DNA of 64,000 bases from UBA1268 sp002694955 (GTDB lineage Bacteria; Planctomycetota; Planctomycetia; Pirellulales; UBA1268), in assembly GCA_028066355.1 (NCBI GenBank), contig JALCBP010000002.1:78627-142626 (forward strand), read 5' to 3'. Made by a program: the position numbers and the translations under genes. The notes beneath the pieces were generated by a model. It saw only the letters and a list, made by a program, of their open reading frames with translations. It ran no database searches and was not told where the DNA came from. Positions 9,513 through 18,639 of this stretch are shown here, one piece after another. Numbering within the stretch: position 1 is the stretch's first letter; every line of letters starts with the position of its first letter.

Positions 9513-10511
9513 ATGCTCACCCCACTTATTTTTAAACCGCTCTACCGCCACTACCTCTGGGGTGGCCGCCGTTTCGAAAGCTTGTTGGGACGCGAATTAA
9601 AACAGCCTGGACCCTACGCTGAGTCGTGGGAAATTGTCGATCACGGAAGCGACCAGAGTATTGTTCGCTACGGTCCTCTTACTGGAAAAAGTCTTGGTGA
9701 GTTAATGCGCGAGGACCCAAAAGGTCTGGCCGGTATTTCCACACCAAGCACGTTCCCGCTTTTGTTCAAATTTCTTGATGCGAATAAAGTACTCTCTGTA
9801 CAAGTACACCCCAACGATGAAGAAGCCTCGCGGAGGACACCACCAGATCGGGGCAAAACCGAAGCCTGGTATGTTGTTGAAGCCGAACCAGGGAGCAAAA
9901 TCTACGCTGGGCTGCGGAACGGCATCGATGAACCTGCCCTACGGAAAGCAATCACTGCAGGGACATGTGAAGACGTGCTCCATGTCATAGAACCCAGAGC
10001 AGGCGACTGCATATATATCCCCGCTGGCACTGTTCACGCCATAGGGGCCGGTCTCGTCATTGCTGAGATTCAACAGGCAAGTGACGTTACCTTTCGTTTG
10101 TTCGATTGGAACCGTGTCGATAAAAACAACAAACCAAGAGCTCTCCACCTCGACGAAGGAATCGAGGCAACTCGCTTTTTGGGACCAATCAGGCTAGCTT
10201 CCAAAAAATCGACGAATGACCCAGCTGTTCGGCGACTTGTTGAATGTTCCTACTTCTCTTTTGATGAGGTCTATCCGGGCACATCGTGGATGACGGATGG
10301 AAATTGTTGCGAGATGATCGCAGTACTAGCCGGTGAATTGAAACTTCCCTCTAACTGGAATCTTCCAACCCTCAAAAAAGGTGACTGCGTTCTCTTTCCT
10401 GCAGAACTTCAACCGCAGAGCCTTTTGTGCCAATCGGTTAATCATGAGAATCCTCACCTTCTTCGAATTACTGTTCCACCAAAACAAGGTGGGGCAGAAA
10501 AAAATGCCTAA
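9513..10511 (+). CDS. manA: Mannose-6-phosphate isomerase, class I
   Basis: Zinc enzyme interconverting mannose 6-phosphate and fructose 6-phosphate, linking mannose use to glycolysis and GDP-sugar synthesis. The motif LSVQVHPND supplies zinc-ligand Gln/His, and YIPAGTVHAIGAGLVIAEIQQ is the second cupin motif with another His. The product is 332 residues, typical of the short bacterial form. I chose ATG 9513 (MLTPLIFKPLYRHYLWGG) because family similarity begins there. A GTG at 9447 would add 22 unrelated residues and has no ribosome site. Confidence 0.92.
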   Translation: MLTPLIFKPLYRHYLWGGRRFESLLGRELKQPGPYAESWEIVDHGSDQSIVRYGPLTGKSLGELMREDPKGLAGISTPSTFPLLFKFLDANKVLSVQVHPNDEEASRRTPPDRGKTEAWYVVEAEPGSKIYAGLRNGIDEPALRKAITAGTCEDVLHVIEPRAGDCIYIPAGTVHAIGAGLVIAEIQQASDVTFRLFDWNRVDKNNKPRALHLDEGIEATRFLGPIRLASKKSTNDPAVRRLVECSYFSFDEVYPGTSWMTDGNCCEMIAVLAGELKLPSNWNLPTLKKGDCVLFPAELQPQSLLCQSVNHENPHLLRITVPPKQGGAEKNA

Positions 10512-10613
10512 ATTAAATCGGGAATGTCTGTTTTTCGACCTTGGGAAAATCTGAAGACCTCCCTAGACTCTCAGCTCGTTTCGAGTTGTATTTGGTTTTC
10601 GGAGTGAGCACAC

Positions 10614-10871
10614 ATGCACATTACCCGCGTAGTCGTCGTAATTTGCTGTTTTGGATGCACAGGCTGTACCTCACTCGGACGGCCCGACTGGGTTCAACCC
10701 GGCCCAGCCGTTAAGCAGCAGCGACGCGCAGTTCGTTTCGACCCATATTTGCAAGACGATATTGCACCGTCTGTTTTGAGGTTGCCCCTGATGGATGGAG
10801 CTCGGCCGCGTGATTTTGCGGATCCGGTGCCCGAAGTAACGCGATCTCGCTGGTGGGCGCCCATTCGATAG
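10614..10871 (+). CDS. Small putative lipoprotein
   Basis: 85 residues. A hydrophobic signal, MHITRVVVVICCFGCTGC, contains candidate lipobox cysteines at 15 and 18. The mature part is Pro/Arg-rich, with RFDPYLQDDIAPS, a GARPRDFADPVPE segment and a WWAPIR end. The ATG has GGAG nine bases upstream. Function unknown. The short ordered motif pattern (DPY..DDIAP, GARPR.F) suggests a conserved planctomycete-type envelope protein, but that is recollection rather than a search result. It lies 50 bp upstream of the pseudouridine synthase gene on the same strand. Confidence 0.65.
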   Translation: MHITRVVVVICCFGCTGCTSLGRPDWVQPGPAVKQQRRAVRFDPYLQDDIAPSVLRLPLMDGARPRDFADPVPEVTRSRWWAPIR

Positions 10872-10921
10872 CACAATGATGTATCCTTGAGGGATCACTA
10901 TCGCCCCTGGAATCTCATCCT

Positions 10922-11959
10922 GTGCCTCCATCCCCCCGTAACCAATCAAAAGCCGCAAGGCAGACATCTCGAAGCCCTCTGGCAAGAAAAGTGGCTCCAC
11001 AGCCTGACTCGGGTCGACCACGATACGGAAAGACTTCACGCATTGTTCTTGATGACGATGGTCTTGAGAGACTTCAAAAAGTTCTTGCAGCGGCGGGTCT
11101 GGGCAGTCGTCGCTCATGTGAGGAACTCATTACGGCCGGTCGAGTCGAGGTTGATCGCAAGATTGTTACAACCCTGGGCAGCAAGGTTGATCCGGCCCGC
11201 CAGCAAATCCTGGTTGATGGAGAACGATTACCGAACCCACGACGTATCGTCTACCTTCTCAATAAACCTGTCGGGGTTGTGACAACCAATTACGATCCGT
11301 CAGGCCGACCACGAGTAATTGACCTGGTGCCAGCAGATCAACGACTGTTTCCCATCGGTCGCCTGGATCGCGCGAGTGAGGGCCTAATCTTGGTGACAAA
11401 TGACGGCGAACTTGGCAATCTTCTCACTCATCCACGATATGGAGTCGAAAAGAAATACCTCGTTCAAATCGCAGGCATCCCAACAGCAGAGACTGTCGAA
11501 TCACTACGACAGGGGATTCACCTCGCAGAAGCAACTGCGTCAGCGAAAAGAGTCACCGTCCGTTCACAACACAAACAGAGCACCGTACTGGAGATGGTAC
11601 TCGACGAGGGTCGTAATCGAGAAATCCGAAGAATGCTTGCATCTCTTGGCCATAAGGTTCAGCAACTGAAACGCATAGCAGTCGGTGACTTAACCCTTGG
11701 AAATCTTCTACCTGGCCAATGGCGTCAACTGACGTGGGAGGAGATCGAGCAATTACGGAAATCTGCAACTGCTGCCATCGGTAATATCCGTACACGCGCA
11801 TCACGCGCGAATGCACCAAAAAGGTCATATGGTGGTAGATCAAAAACAAACCGTGCGAGTTCCATGAGCCAGGATGGCCGTCGATCGGTCGAACAAGGTG
11901 GAAAACGACGGCCGAAACGCCCCGGCAAAGCATCGTCTTGGAGAAAGCGTACTCGCTAA
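10922..11959 (+). CDS. rluB: 23S rRNA pseudouridine synthase, RsuA/RluB family
   Basis: Converts a specific uridine of 23S (or possibly 16S) rRNA to pseudouridine. An S4 RNA-binding domain lies at residues ~49-95 (ERLQKVLAAAGLGSRRSCEE). The synthase domain follows with YLLNKPVGVVTT, and the catalytic Asp149 is in GRLDRASEGL. The N-terminal ~45 and C-terminal ~60 residues are basic, low-complexity tails, making it longer (345 residues) than the enzymatic core. The GTG at 10922 is the furthest upstream plausible start. No ribosome site decides it, and the true N-terminus may be later. RluB rather than RluE/RsuA is likely but not certain. Confidence 0.88.
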   Translation: MPPSPRNQSKAARQTSRSPLARKVAPQPDSGRPRYGKTSRIVLDDDGLERLQKVLAAAGLGSRRSCEELITAGRVEVDRKIVTTLGSKVDPARQQILVDGERLPNPRRIVYLLNKPVGVVTTNYDPSGRPRVIDLVPADQRLFPIGRLDRASEGLILVTNDGELGNLLTHPRYGVEKKYLVQIAGIPTAETVESLRQGIHLAEATASAKRVTVRSQHKQSTVLEMVLDEGRNREIRRMLASLGHKVQQLKRIAVGDLTLGNLLPGQWRQLTWEEIEQLRKSATAAIGNIRTRASRANAPKRSYGGRSKTNRASSMSQDGRRSVEQGGKRRPKRPGKASSWRKRTR

Positions 11960-12021
11960 AAAACAATCGGTTACAATCATGTTCCCAACATTTTGAATGC
12001 ATAAGTAACCACAGAGCATTA

Positions 12022-12912
12022 ATGTCATTGACCAGCCAAACATGTAAAAACTACTTCCAGCAGGCTGAAATCATTGCCCATGAACAGATTGCTGAGGCCA
12101 CATGGCGAGTGCGTGTTGACTGCCCGAACCTTGCTATGACAAGTCGACCAGGCCAGTTTGCAATGGTTCGTGTCAAGGACCGAAGCGATCCACTCCTTGC
12201 CCGCCCTCTCGCGGTATACGACGTGTTCAATCAACATCAGGCACCAGACCACTGGCAGCCGACGCCTCTTGCACCTGATAACGGCGACGCAAAACCCAAA
12301 TTTGTTGATTTTATTTACGCAGTAGCTGGCAAATTCACAACAACATTGACTTCTTTACGGCCTGGTGACGACCTTTCTCTTTGGGGTCCACTTGGCAATG
12401 GATTTCAGCTTCCGGCAACGAAGCATCTTGTGCTCATTGCCGGAGGCATCGGACAAACAGCACTCCTCATGCTGGGCCGTGAATTTCTCGCCGCTGGTCC
12501 GTCAAGTCAGGTCACGTTTTGCTGGGGTGCACGACACGCTGGTCTTTTCGGACACGCTGACGACTTCCGTAACTGTGGAATGAATACCCACCTCGCAACA
12601 CTCGATGGATCAACAGGATGTCGTGGCACAGTCATTGACCTTCTCAATGAAATGGAAAACAGCAATACATTTGAAGAAATTGCAATAGCCTGCTGTGGAC
12701 CCGAAGGAATGATGGCCGCTGTTGCACAGTGGGCAGCAGAACGATCCCTCGACTGCCAAGTATCACTAGAAACACCAATGGCATGTGGCATTGGAATCTG
12801 CTTTAGCTGCGTTGCACCAATACTCGATGAGAAGGGCGACTGGGACTACCAAAGAACCTGTATCGAAGGACCTGTCTTCAACAGTCAGGCAATTCAATGG
12901 GACGTTATATAA
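12022..12912 (+). CDS. pyrK: Dihydroorotate dehydrogenase electron-transfer subunit
   Basis: PyrK carries FAD and a [2Fe-2S] cluster and passes electrons from dihydroorotate oxidation (PyrD type 1B) to NAD+. The 296-residue product shows the flavin-binding LLARPLAVYDVF and GRPGQFAMVRV-like regions. Also present are an NAD-binding GGIGQTALLMLG, the AIACCGPEGMMAAV loop, and a C-terminal cysteine cluster CGIGICFSCVAP plus a later Cys in YQRTC. ATG 12022 (MSLTSQTCKNYF) is preferred over the in-frame ATG at 11938, which would overlap the preceding gene. pyrD itself is not in the window. Confidence 0.9.
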   Translation: MSLTSQTCKNYFQQAEIIAHEQIAEATWRVRVDCPNLAMTSRPGQFAMVRVKDRSDPLLARPLAVYDVFNQHQAPDHWQPTPLAPDNGDAKPKFVDFIYAVAGKFTTTLTSLRPGDDLSLWGPLGNGFQLPATKHLVLIAGGIGQTALLMLGREFLAAGPSSQVTFCWGARHAGLFGHADDFRNCGMNTHLATLDGSTGCRGTVIDLLNEMENSNTFEEIAIACCGPEGMMAAVAQWAAERSLDCQVSLETPMACGIGICFSCVAPILDEKGDWDYQRTCIEGPVFNSQAIQWDVI

Positions 12913-12955
12913 TGAAGCTTTCGATCGATACAAAAAACAAGTAGTGACCTTGTTC

Positions 12956-13234
12956 TCAGCCAGCTGCTGCCTGAGCTGTTTTGACAATACGGGCAGAGAG
13001 TCTTGACTTGATTCTCGCAGCCTTATTTTTATGAATTGTTTTTGATGCAGCCGCCCGATCAGCTTTTTTAGCGACAGTCTTAAAAAGATCTTGAGCGGTC
13101 GTGACGTCTTTTGCGGAAAGAGCCTGTAACACCTTTTTGATTGATGTTTTTATTTCCGTTTTTATAGCCTTGTTTCGGTCACGGCTTCGAACATTTTGAC
13201 GCAATCTTTTTTTAGCACTTGCCGAATGTGGCAT
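12956..13234 (-). CDS. rpsT: 30S ribosomal protein S20
   Basis: A 92-residue Lys/Arg/Ala-rich helical protein opening MPHSASAKKRLRQNVRSRDR, the standard S20 signature (SAKKR.RQ..R...N). It binds 16S rRNA in the small subunit. Both the length and the KTIHKNKAARIKSRL segment fit S20. It is convergent with pyrK and transcribed alone from the 13235-13394 gap. Confidence 0.96.
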   Translation of the reverse strand: MPHSASAKKRLRQNVRSRDRNKAIKTEIKTSIKKVLQALSAKDVTTAQDLFKTVAKKADRAAASKTIHKNKAARIKSRLSARIVKTAQAAAG

Positions 13235-13394
13235 TCTGTCATTCCTGAACGTAAATAAAACTGGGAAAAGGCATAAACCGCCAATATCTAAAAAATACCC
13301 GACGGAACACGATTCCGCCAGTACCCTAAGAAAACATGGTCAATCGTACGGTTTCCAGAATAGCCAGCCAGAAAAAAGGACTGGCTCAGGTGTT

Positions 13395-14768
13395 TTAGGC
13401 ATTTAGTTTCTTGAGCCGTTCCGCTACGTCGCGGTACCCAAAATCAATCTCAGCAAGGTTTGATAGGAACTTCACTGCCCCATCTTTATCTTTTAGGGCA
13501 GCAGCCAAAACACCTGCTCTGTAAAGAGCTCGTTTCCGTAATTCTACTTCTCGATCCTCCAAGCTTTCCACCGCCGTTTGATAATTTCGCATAGCTAACG
13601 GATATTGCTTGATTTTTTGAAAGCATTCTCCTAGTTCAAGAGCTACCGCCCCACGGCGGCGGGCGTCAAGTTGAACCTGCTGAAAAAACTTAATAGCCTC
13701 TGCTGGGCTGTCAGCAGCCTTAAGGCGGATGGCAAGCTCATACTTCCAGGTGGTGTTATCTGGATACCTCTCAACACGGGCCGCATAAATGTCAATTTCC
13801 TGCTTAAGCAGAGCTCTCTTTAATCGAGCAACCGTTTCTTTATTATCCTCGCTGTCCGTGGCTTGTAGTTGCTTTTCAGCAAGCATCACCCTCCGTTTTG
13901 CCCAACGAATCTGTCTGTCTTCAAGATGCTCTCGCACCTTCAGGTCGTTGCCAGATGCGGCGAGTACATCCACAAGCACTTTCTCTGCATCTTCAACTGT
14001 ACCTTCTCGCTCCAACAAATCTGCGAGCTCAAATGCAGTCTCAAAATCTGATGGTGATGAAGCCAATTTTTGCCGGAGTTGTTCCAGCGGTGACACATCA
14101 GTGGACTCCTTTGGCCCAGTTCCACGACTTTCGAGCTTTTCTCGTGTTTTTTCTACACTTAATCGTGCAATCTCACGCTCAGCCTCTTCTTGGACGCTTT
14201 TTGTCCCGGCAAGTCGCTGCCAGCAAGAAATAGCTTGATCGTACTCCCCCAATTTTTCTTTATAACTGGCACACTGCTTGTTCACTGCAATATCTTTGGG
14301 CGCAACATCAAGCGCTCTTCTGAGAAACAATCCCTGCGTATCAAGGCAATGAGCATCGCCGCAGACTTCGGCCAGGCTCAGAATACATGCAACGTCAAAA
14401 GGGTCTTTCTTGAGCACATCGAGGCCAACCTTTATTGCTTCGCGTGTCTTTCCAGTCGCTACCAGACGCTTAAGGCTTCCCCGACCTCCGGCAGAGAGCA
14501 ACGAAGCAAAACCGCTTTTTTTCTTGCCATCAAATTTTTTAGACAGAGCCTCAAGAAATCCTTGCAGATAAATCGCACTAGCGGGATCTCCTGCTACGCA
14601 ACTTCCAAATAATTCAACTGCGTAATCATAATTCCCTTTCCTGAGGTTATCTGATCCCGTGGTGAAGCATTTTGTAAGTCGACTACGCTCTGCAGGAGAT
14701 GGCGGCGATATACTCTCTGTATTCACTTGAGTTCCACCCACGTTCTTTTCTTCCTGTTTTGCTGACAT
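13395..14768 (-). CDS. Cytosolic TPR-repeat protein
   Basis: 457 residues without a signal peptide or membrane segment. Repeated helix pairs of the tetratricopeptide type appear throughout (for example KGNYDYAVELFGSCVAGDPAS, KLGEYDQAISCWQRLAG and DSPAEAIKFFQQV). A charged coiled-coil-like stretch at about 280-330 (MLAEKQLQATDSEDNKETVARLKRAL) is the most distinctive part. TPRs mediate protein-protein contacts, but no partner or enzymatic domain is visible. It is transcribed leftward from a 237-base divergent gap (14769-15005) shared with cobA-hemD. Confidence 0.85.
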   Translation of the reverse strand: MSAKQEEKNVGGTQVNTESISPPSPAERSRLTKCFTTGSDNLRKGNYDYAVELFGSCVAGDPASAIYLQGFLEALSKKFDGKKKSGFASLLSAGGRGSLKRLVATGKTREAIKVGLDVLKKDPFDVACILSLAEVCGDAHCLDTQGLFLRRALDVAPKDIAVNKQCASYKEKLGEYDQAISCWQRLAGTKSVQEEAEREIARLSVEKTREKLESRGTGPKESTDVSPLEQLRQKLASSPSDFETAFELADLLEREGTVEDAEKVLVDVLAASGNDLKVREHLEDRQIRWAKRRVMLAEKQLQATDSEDNKETVARLKRALLKQEIDIYAARVERYPDNTTWKYELAIRLKAADSPAEAIKFFQQVQLDARRRGAVALELGECFQKIKQYPLAMRNYQTAVESLEDREVELRKRALYRAGVLAAALKDKDGAVKFLSNLAEIDFGYRDVAERLKKLNA

Positions 14769-15005
14769 GCTTCCTACACGTTAAACAAAAGATATGATCG
14801 TAATATCACGAGATCAAAATCGTAACAAAACCTGATTGTTACCCCAGAAAAAAGTGCTCATTTCAAATAAATTAACATCGTGTTATATCCCAATGGCCTC
14901 ATACAAAGTAACCGACAACAGTCTCCATGGGTACGTTTTTCTCTAAATTCGTACACTCGTGTGAACTGCTTCGTTATGCTGAAGTGACGAAACCTTAGGT
15001 ATCAG

Positions 15006-16634
15006 ATGAAAAGTCATGTTGACCTGCCGATCCACGATAGCAAGTCGCCTCTTATGAAAAAAGATGGCTGCATCCAGCGCGATGGACATGTTCTTTTCGT
15101 CGGCGCGGGACCAGGCCAACCTGACCTTTTGACTATTCGAGCCATCCGTGCGCTCGAGCAAGCTGATATCGTTGTCCATGACCAACTTGTGTCACCTGCT
15201 ATTCTTAACCTTATTCCACCCCACACAAAGAGGATCTTACTATCTGAAATCCTGGAACAGTCCACGGGAAGCGACACTGGCCTGATACTCGGAACGTATC
15301 TAGCAGACTGTGCAGTGAATGGCTACAACGTCGTCCGCCTGAAAGGTGGCGACCCTACTATTTTTGCGAGACTCCGTGAAGAAATAGAGCCGCTTGTCGA
15401 ACATTCTGTATCGTTTGAAATCATTCCTGGGATTACATCAGCAACCGCAGCAGCAGCGGCAGCAGTCACCCCGCTAACATCCCGAAGCATCTCATCAAGC
15501 CTCACCATCGTGACAGGGCACGAGGCCAAAGATAAGAAAGAGGCTCTTGATTACGAAAATCTTTCGATTCGAGAAGGGACCATTGTTATCTACATGGGTG
15601 TTGAACAGGCTCAACACTGGTCAGATGCACTCCTCAAAGCAGGAAGACCCTCAGATACACCGGTAACACTCGTAAGTCGCTGCAGTTGGCCAGACCAGCG
15701 GATTATCCAAACAACTCTTGGCTCATGTGCTTTAGACATCGACATGGCGAAAATCCCCTCACCGGCAGTTGCTATGATCGGCGAGACACCGATGAGAAAC
15801 CCAAAACCAAATACAAGGGTACCGCCTCTGCAAGGATGCCGGCTTTTGGTCACCCGGCCAGCAGGTCAGGCCGGTCCAGTTATCGCCGATATTGCGAGAC
15901 GTGGGGGTGAGGCGATGCACCTCCCCTTAATCGACATTGTACCAGCGAGTGATCCCAAGGAACTACAAATCGCTGTCAATGAGGCATGGGCGTTTGATTG
16001 GATCGTCTTCACGAGTGTCAATGGTGTTAACTACTTCTGCAAACAGATGCGATTACAGGAACTTGATCCACGTGCACTCGGAAGTGCACAGATCGCCGCC
16101 ATCGGCCCCGCAACGAAACAAGCACTTGAAGAGCAGGGGGTCATTTGCGACCTCGTCCCCGAAAGTTTTCATTCTGAAGGATTTGTCCAAGCACTTCACC
16201 AACGAGGGAAGAAGCAGCGATTCCTACTAATTCAAGCAGAGCGAGGTCGCGATGTTTTGCGTACAGAACTCGAAGCCGCTGGTCACGAAGTTAAACAGGT
16301 CGCTGCCTATGCGAGTCAACCCATTTCATCCAACCAAGAAACAGCGCATCGAATGATAAAGCAATTCCCTGTTAACTGGATTCTTCTCACAAGCTCATTT
16401 ATTGCAGAAGCCGCAGTGAATATATTTGGCGAGTATCTACGTTCTTGGAAAATCGCAAGCATCTCGCCAATCACATCATCGAAAGTCTGTGAACTCGGCT
16501 ACTCGGTGACGGTTGAGGCAAACGAGGCCACAATGAAGTCACTTTTGGATTCAATAGAATCCTGGCAAAAGAACCATATCACCGACTCCAGATGTAAAGG
16601 AATTCCGACAGGGAAAACCGTGCCGGCCGAATAA
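15006..16634 (+). CDS. cobA-hemD: Fused uroporphyrinogen-III methyltransferase / uroporphyrinogen-III synthase
   Basis: A two-domain tetrapyrrole enzyme of 542 residues. The N-terminal SUMT domain (about 28-262) has the SAM-binding VGAGPGQPDLLT (32-43), a GGDPTIFAR loop, and SATAAAAAAVTPLTSR. It makes precorrin-2 for sirohaem or cobalamin. The C-terminal HemD domain (from about residue 276, RLLVTRPAGQAG) cyclises hydroxymethylbilane and includes FTSVNGVNYF and LLTSSFIAEA. Such fusions are known in several phyla. Cobalamin synthesis would fit with the B12-dependent metH in this window, although the branch point cannot be told from this gene alone. ATG at 15006. Confidence 0.94.
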   Translation: MKSHVDLPIHDSKSPLMKKDGCIQRDGHVLFVGAGPGQPDLLTIRAIRALEQADIVVHDQLVSPAILNLIPPHTKRILLSEILEQSTGSDTGLILGTYLADCAVNGYNVVRLKGGDPTIFARLREEIEPLVEHSVSFEIIPGITSATAAAAAAVTPLTSRSISSSLTIVTGHEAKDKKEALDYENLSIREGTIVIYMGVEQAQHWSDALLKAGRPSDTPVTLVSRCSWPDQRIIQTTLGSCALDIDMAKIPSPAVAMIGETPMRNPKPNTRVPPLQGCRLLVTRPAGQAGPVIADIARRGGEAMHLPLIDIVPASDPKELQIAVNEAWAFDWIVFTSVNGVNYFCKQMRLQELDPRALGSAQIAAIGPATKQALEEQGVICDLVPESFHSEGFVQALHQRGKKQRFLLIQAERGRDVLRTELEAAGHEVKQVAAYASQPISSNQETAHRMIKQFPVNWILLTSSFIAEAAVNIFGEYLRSWKIASISPITSSKVCELGYSVTVEANEATMKSLLDSIESWQKNHITDSRCKGIPTGKTVPAE

Positions 16635-16792
16635 GCCGAAGAAGTGGAAATCGCTGAAGTGAATTTATTTCTACGTCGATACCGATAGATCAAGGCGTGC
16701 TTTTGCACATAGAACGGCTTGCCCAAAACCGATTTTGTTCCTGGTAAATGATATAGAGTCATGGGCTAGCCAAGTTGCTGAGGAGGTTAAGT

Positions 16793-17482
16793 GTGCAGTA
16801 TCAGGGTTTGTCAGACACACACATCGTTTGTGCTCCATTACCCCTAAATCCCAGACAAACTGAGACTGTCTTTCGGGGACTGAATAGTGATATCCCAATT
16901 TCCTGGTATGGCACATTGGATATTCTGCAAAGCATATCGCATACCGATGAGGCTGTTTGTTTAGAAATGGGTCTCGGCGACATAGCCTCGAAACACTGCT
17001 TTCGCACCCAGCTCCATTTAGCACGACGTAGTTTCCCACACCTGAACACGATAGTCGCACCACAGGCCGGACAGATTCATCATCGTGAACTGCTTGTCCA
17101 AGAGGGCATCTCTGTAATCCTTACCAATTCATACAGCACGACATCATCCCCACGAAGACCAGTACCCATGGGTTGGCCTTGCCGAAACGTTCAATGGGGA
17201 CTATGGGAAGTTTTGCGTAACACCCGAACACAGCAAGGACAGTTCCAAACCTTCCTATCTTTCATGACACGTAGACAAGAACAAAAAGGAATTCTTAAGA
17301 TTTGGGATGCTGCCTCCAAGAACGGCAACTATGACCACAAAAAATTTAGCAAGATTACAAGGCAGGTACACAAACTTGTATCCAAGAAGTCAGCAACGGC
17401 CATACGTCTCGACCAGCTACCTGACTTAATCTCAAGAGGCACTTCCAGAGCAGACCCTTCCTCTATACTCAAAGCAGCCTAA
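16793..17482 (+). CDS. Unrecognised protein with a conserved-looking GWPCRNVQWGLWEV motif
   Basis: 229 residues from GTG 16793, chosen because AGGAGG (16781-16786) lies six bases upstream. I do not recognise the family. The N-terminal half has alternating strands and helices (DTHIVCAPLPL, SDIPISWYGTLDIL). The middle contains LARRSFPHLNTIVAPQAG, a GISVILTNS strand and a Trp/Cys-rich GWPCRNVQWGLWEV. The C-terminal third is Lys/Arg-rich and helical. There is no signal peptide or membrane segment. The dense aromatic/Cys motif and good ribosome site argue that it is real. It sits 158 bp after cobA-hemD and converges with a small membrane protein gene. Confidence 0.72.
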   Translation: MQYQGLSDTHIVCAPLPLNPRQTETVFRGLNSDIPISWYGTLDILQSISHTDEAVCLEMGLGDIASKHCFRTQLHLARRSFPHLNTIVAPQAGQIHHRELLVQEGISVILTNSYSTTSSPRRPVPMGWPCRNVQWGLWEVLRNTRTQQGQFQTFLSFMTRRQEQKGILKIWDAASKNGNYDHKKFSKITRQVHKLVSKKSATAIRLDQLPDLISRGTSRADPSSILKAA

Positions 17483-17506
17483 TCGATTAGCTGAAAAATG
17501 AACCGA

Positions 17507-17695
17507 CTAGTCTTCTTTTCTGCTCATTAAAGTAGACCAACTTAAATAGGCAAGAATTCCACTACTCAGGATAAATCCAACATCGGCAAGTACGCTGACC
17601 CGACTGAATGGGATAGCGACCGCTGCATCAGCTAAAAAAAGGATACCTACGATCCCAGAAACAACCATGCCGACAAACGGAACGGACTTCGACAC
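17507..17695 (-). CDS. Small two-helix membrane protein
   Basis: 62 residues, nearly all in two hydrophobic helices (VGMVVSGIVGILFLADAAVAIPF and ADVGFILSSGILAYLSWSTL) with a charged end SRKED. The GTG start is supported by GGAGGG about nine bases upstream on the minus strand. A downstream ATG would remove nine residues. Function unknown. It is divergent from coaD across a 148-base gap. Confidence 0.68.
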   Translation of the reverse strand: MSKSVPFVGMVVSGIVGILFLADAAVAIPFSRVSVLADVGFILSSGILAYLSWSTLMSRKED

Positions 17696-17843
17696 GCCGT
17701 GAGACCCTCCACAAATGTAGTAAAATTAGTGTCAAAGATCTCTCCACTTGAGATCTCTCTTTGAAATACCATACTTGTTCACTCTCTGGGAGCCAACAGA
17801 ATCTTTATCGTCTATCACAAATCATTATTTGGAGTAATTATTT

Positions 17844-18347
17844 TTGCCACCTCATGATGGTCAAGTCGCGGTGTACACAGGGTCTTTTGATCCAATTACG
17901 CTCGGTCACCTTGATGTGATCGAGAGGGCAAGCCGTATATTTAACCATATTGTGGTCGGCGTAGGTATCAACCCTGACAAGCAGCCACTTTTTGATCAGG
18001 AAGAGCGGGTCAAACTCGTAGAAGCAGCAGTCGCCCACCTCGACAATGTGACTGTTCGACGCTTCCACGGATTATCTGTAGCGTTTGTTCGTGACCAAAA
18101 AGCACAGATTGTTCTTCGCGGCGTTCGATCACTGACGGATATCGAGGCAGAGTTTACTATGACCCTCGCGAACCGAATGCTGGACCCAGGAATCGAGACT
18201 GTCTTCCTAATGGCAGATGCGCAATACTCCCACATATCTTCATCTTTATTAAAGCAAATCACTCCACTCGCAAACGACACTGCTTTGGGAAAATTTGTTC
18301 CGCCAGCGGTGGTCGATGCTCTCCGGGAAAAACTAGCAGACACCTAG
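17844..18347 (+). CDS. coaD: Phosphopantetheine adenylyltransferase
   Basis: Fourth step of coenzyme A synthesis, ATP plus 4'-phosphopantetheine to dephospho-CoA. The 167 residues show the nucleotidyltransferase motif YTGSFDPITLGHLDVIERA with T19-x-G-H22. Also present are the conserved RGVRSLTDIEAEF and the ISSSLLKQI C-terminal motif. The start is a TTG at 17844 with GGAG nine bases upstream. Adding a more distal start would lose the family register. Confidence 0.95.
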   Translation: MPPHDGQVAVYTGSFDPITLGHLDVIERASRIFNHIVVGVGINPDKQPLFDQEERVKLVEAAVAHLDNVTVRRFHGLSVAFVRDQKAQIVLRGVRSLTDIEAEFTMTLANRMLDPGIETVFLMADAQYSHISSSLLKQITPLANDTALGKFVPPAVVDALREKLADT

Positions 18348-18500
18348 CAAAAAATGTATCCCGACTGGCCGCACACACTAAAACCCCAATCTCGTTCTGT
18401 ATTGTTGCTCATTCTGGCGATAGCCTTATCGCGTGGCTTCAGTTGTGAATAAAGAAAAGTTATCAACAAAGAACAGTGCTTAACTGTTAGGATTTTCCAG

Positions 18501-18528
18501 AAAAAAAACGAGAAGCGGCCTGCTTCTC
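18501..18528 (-). terminator. Rho-independent terminator of the mcsA-mcsB transcript
   Basis: Read on the minus strand, a perfect 7-bp stem GAGAAGC/GCTTCTC (18522-18528 with 18510-18516) encloses a 5-base loop. It is followed by one G and eight consecutive T (18501-18508 as A on the plus strand). It lies about 110 bases past the mcsB stop. On the plus strand the flank is only weakly T-rich, so any effect on coaD transcription is uncertain. Confidence 0.88.
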
Positions 18529-18639
18529 ATGCCCCCTTTATTTTGATTGAGGCCAATTAAATAGATGGTGACCTCAACCACTCATTGCTGCATAAATAAA
18601 AACAGTTGGCGGTTTAAGCCATTCCTCTAGCAAAAGTCT

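Noticed and set aside
13360..13390. AGCCAG/CTGGCT hairpin after the cytosolic TPR gene
   Set aside because: The T-run sits in the loop rather than after the stem, so it does not qualify as an intrinsic terminator.
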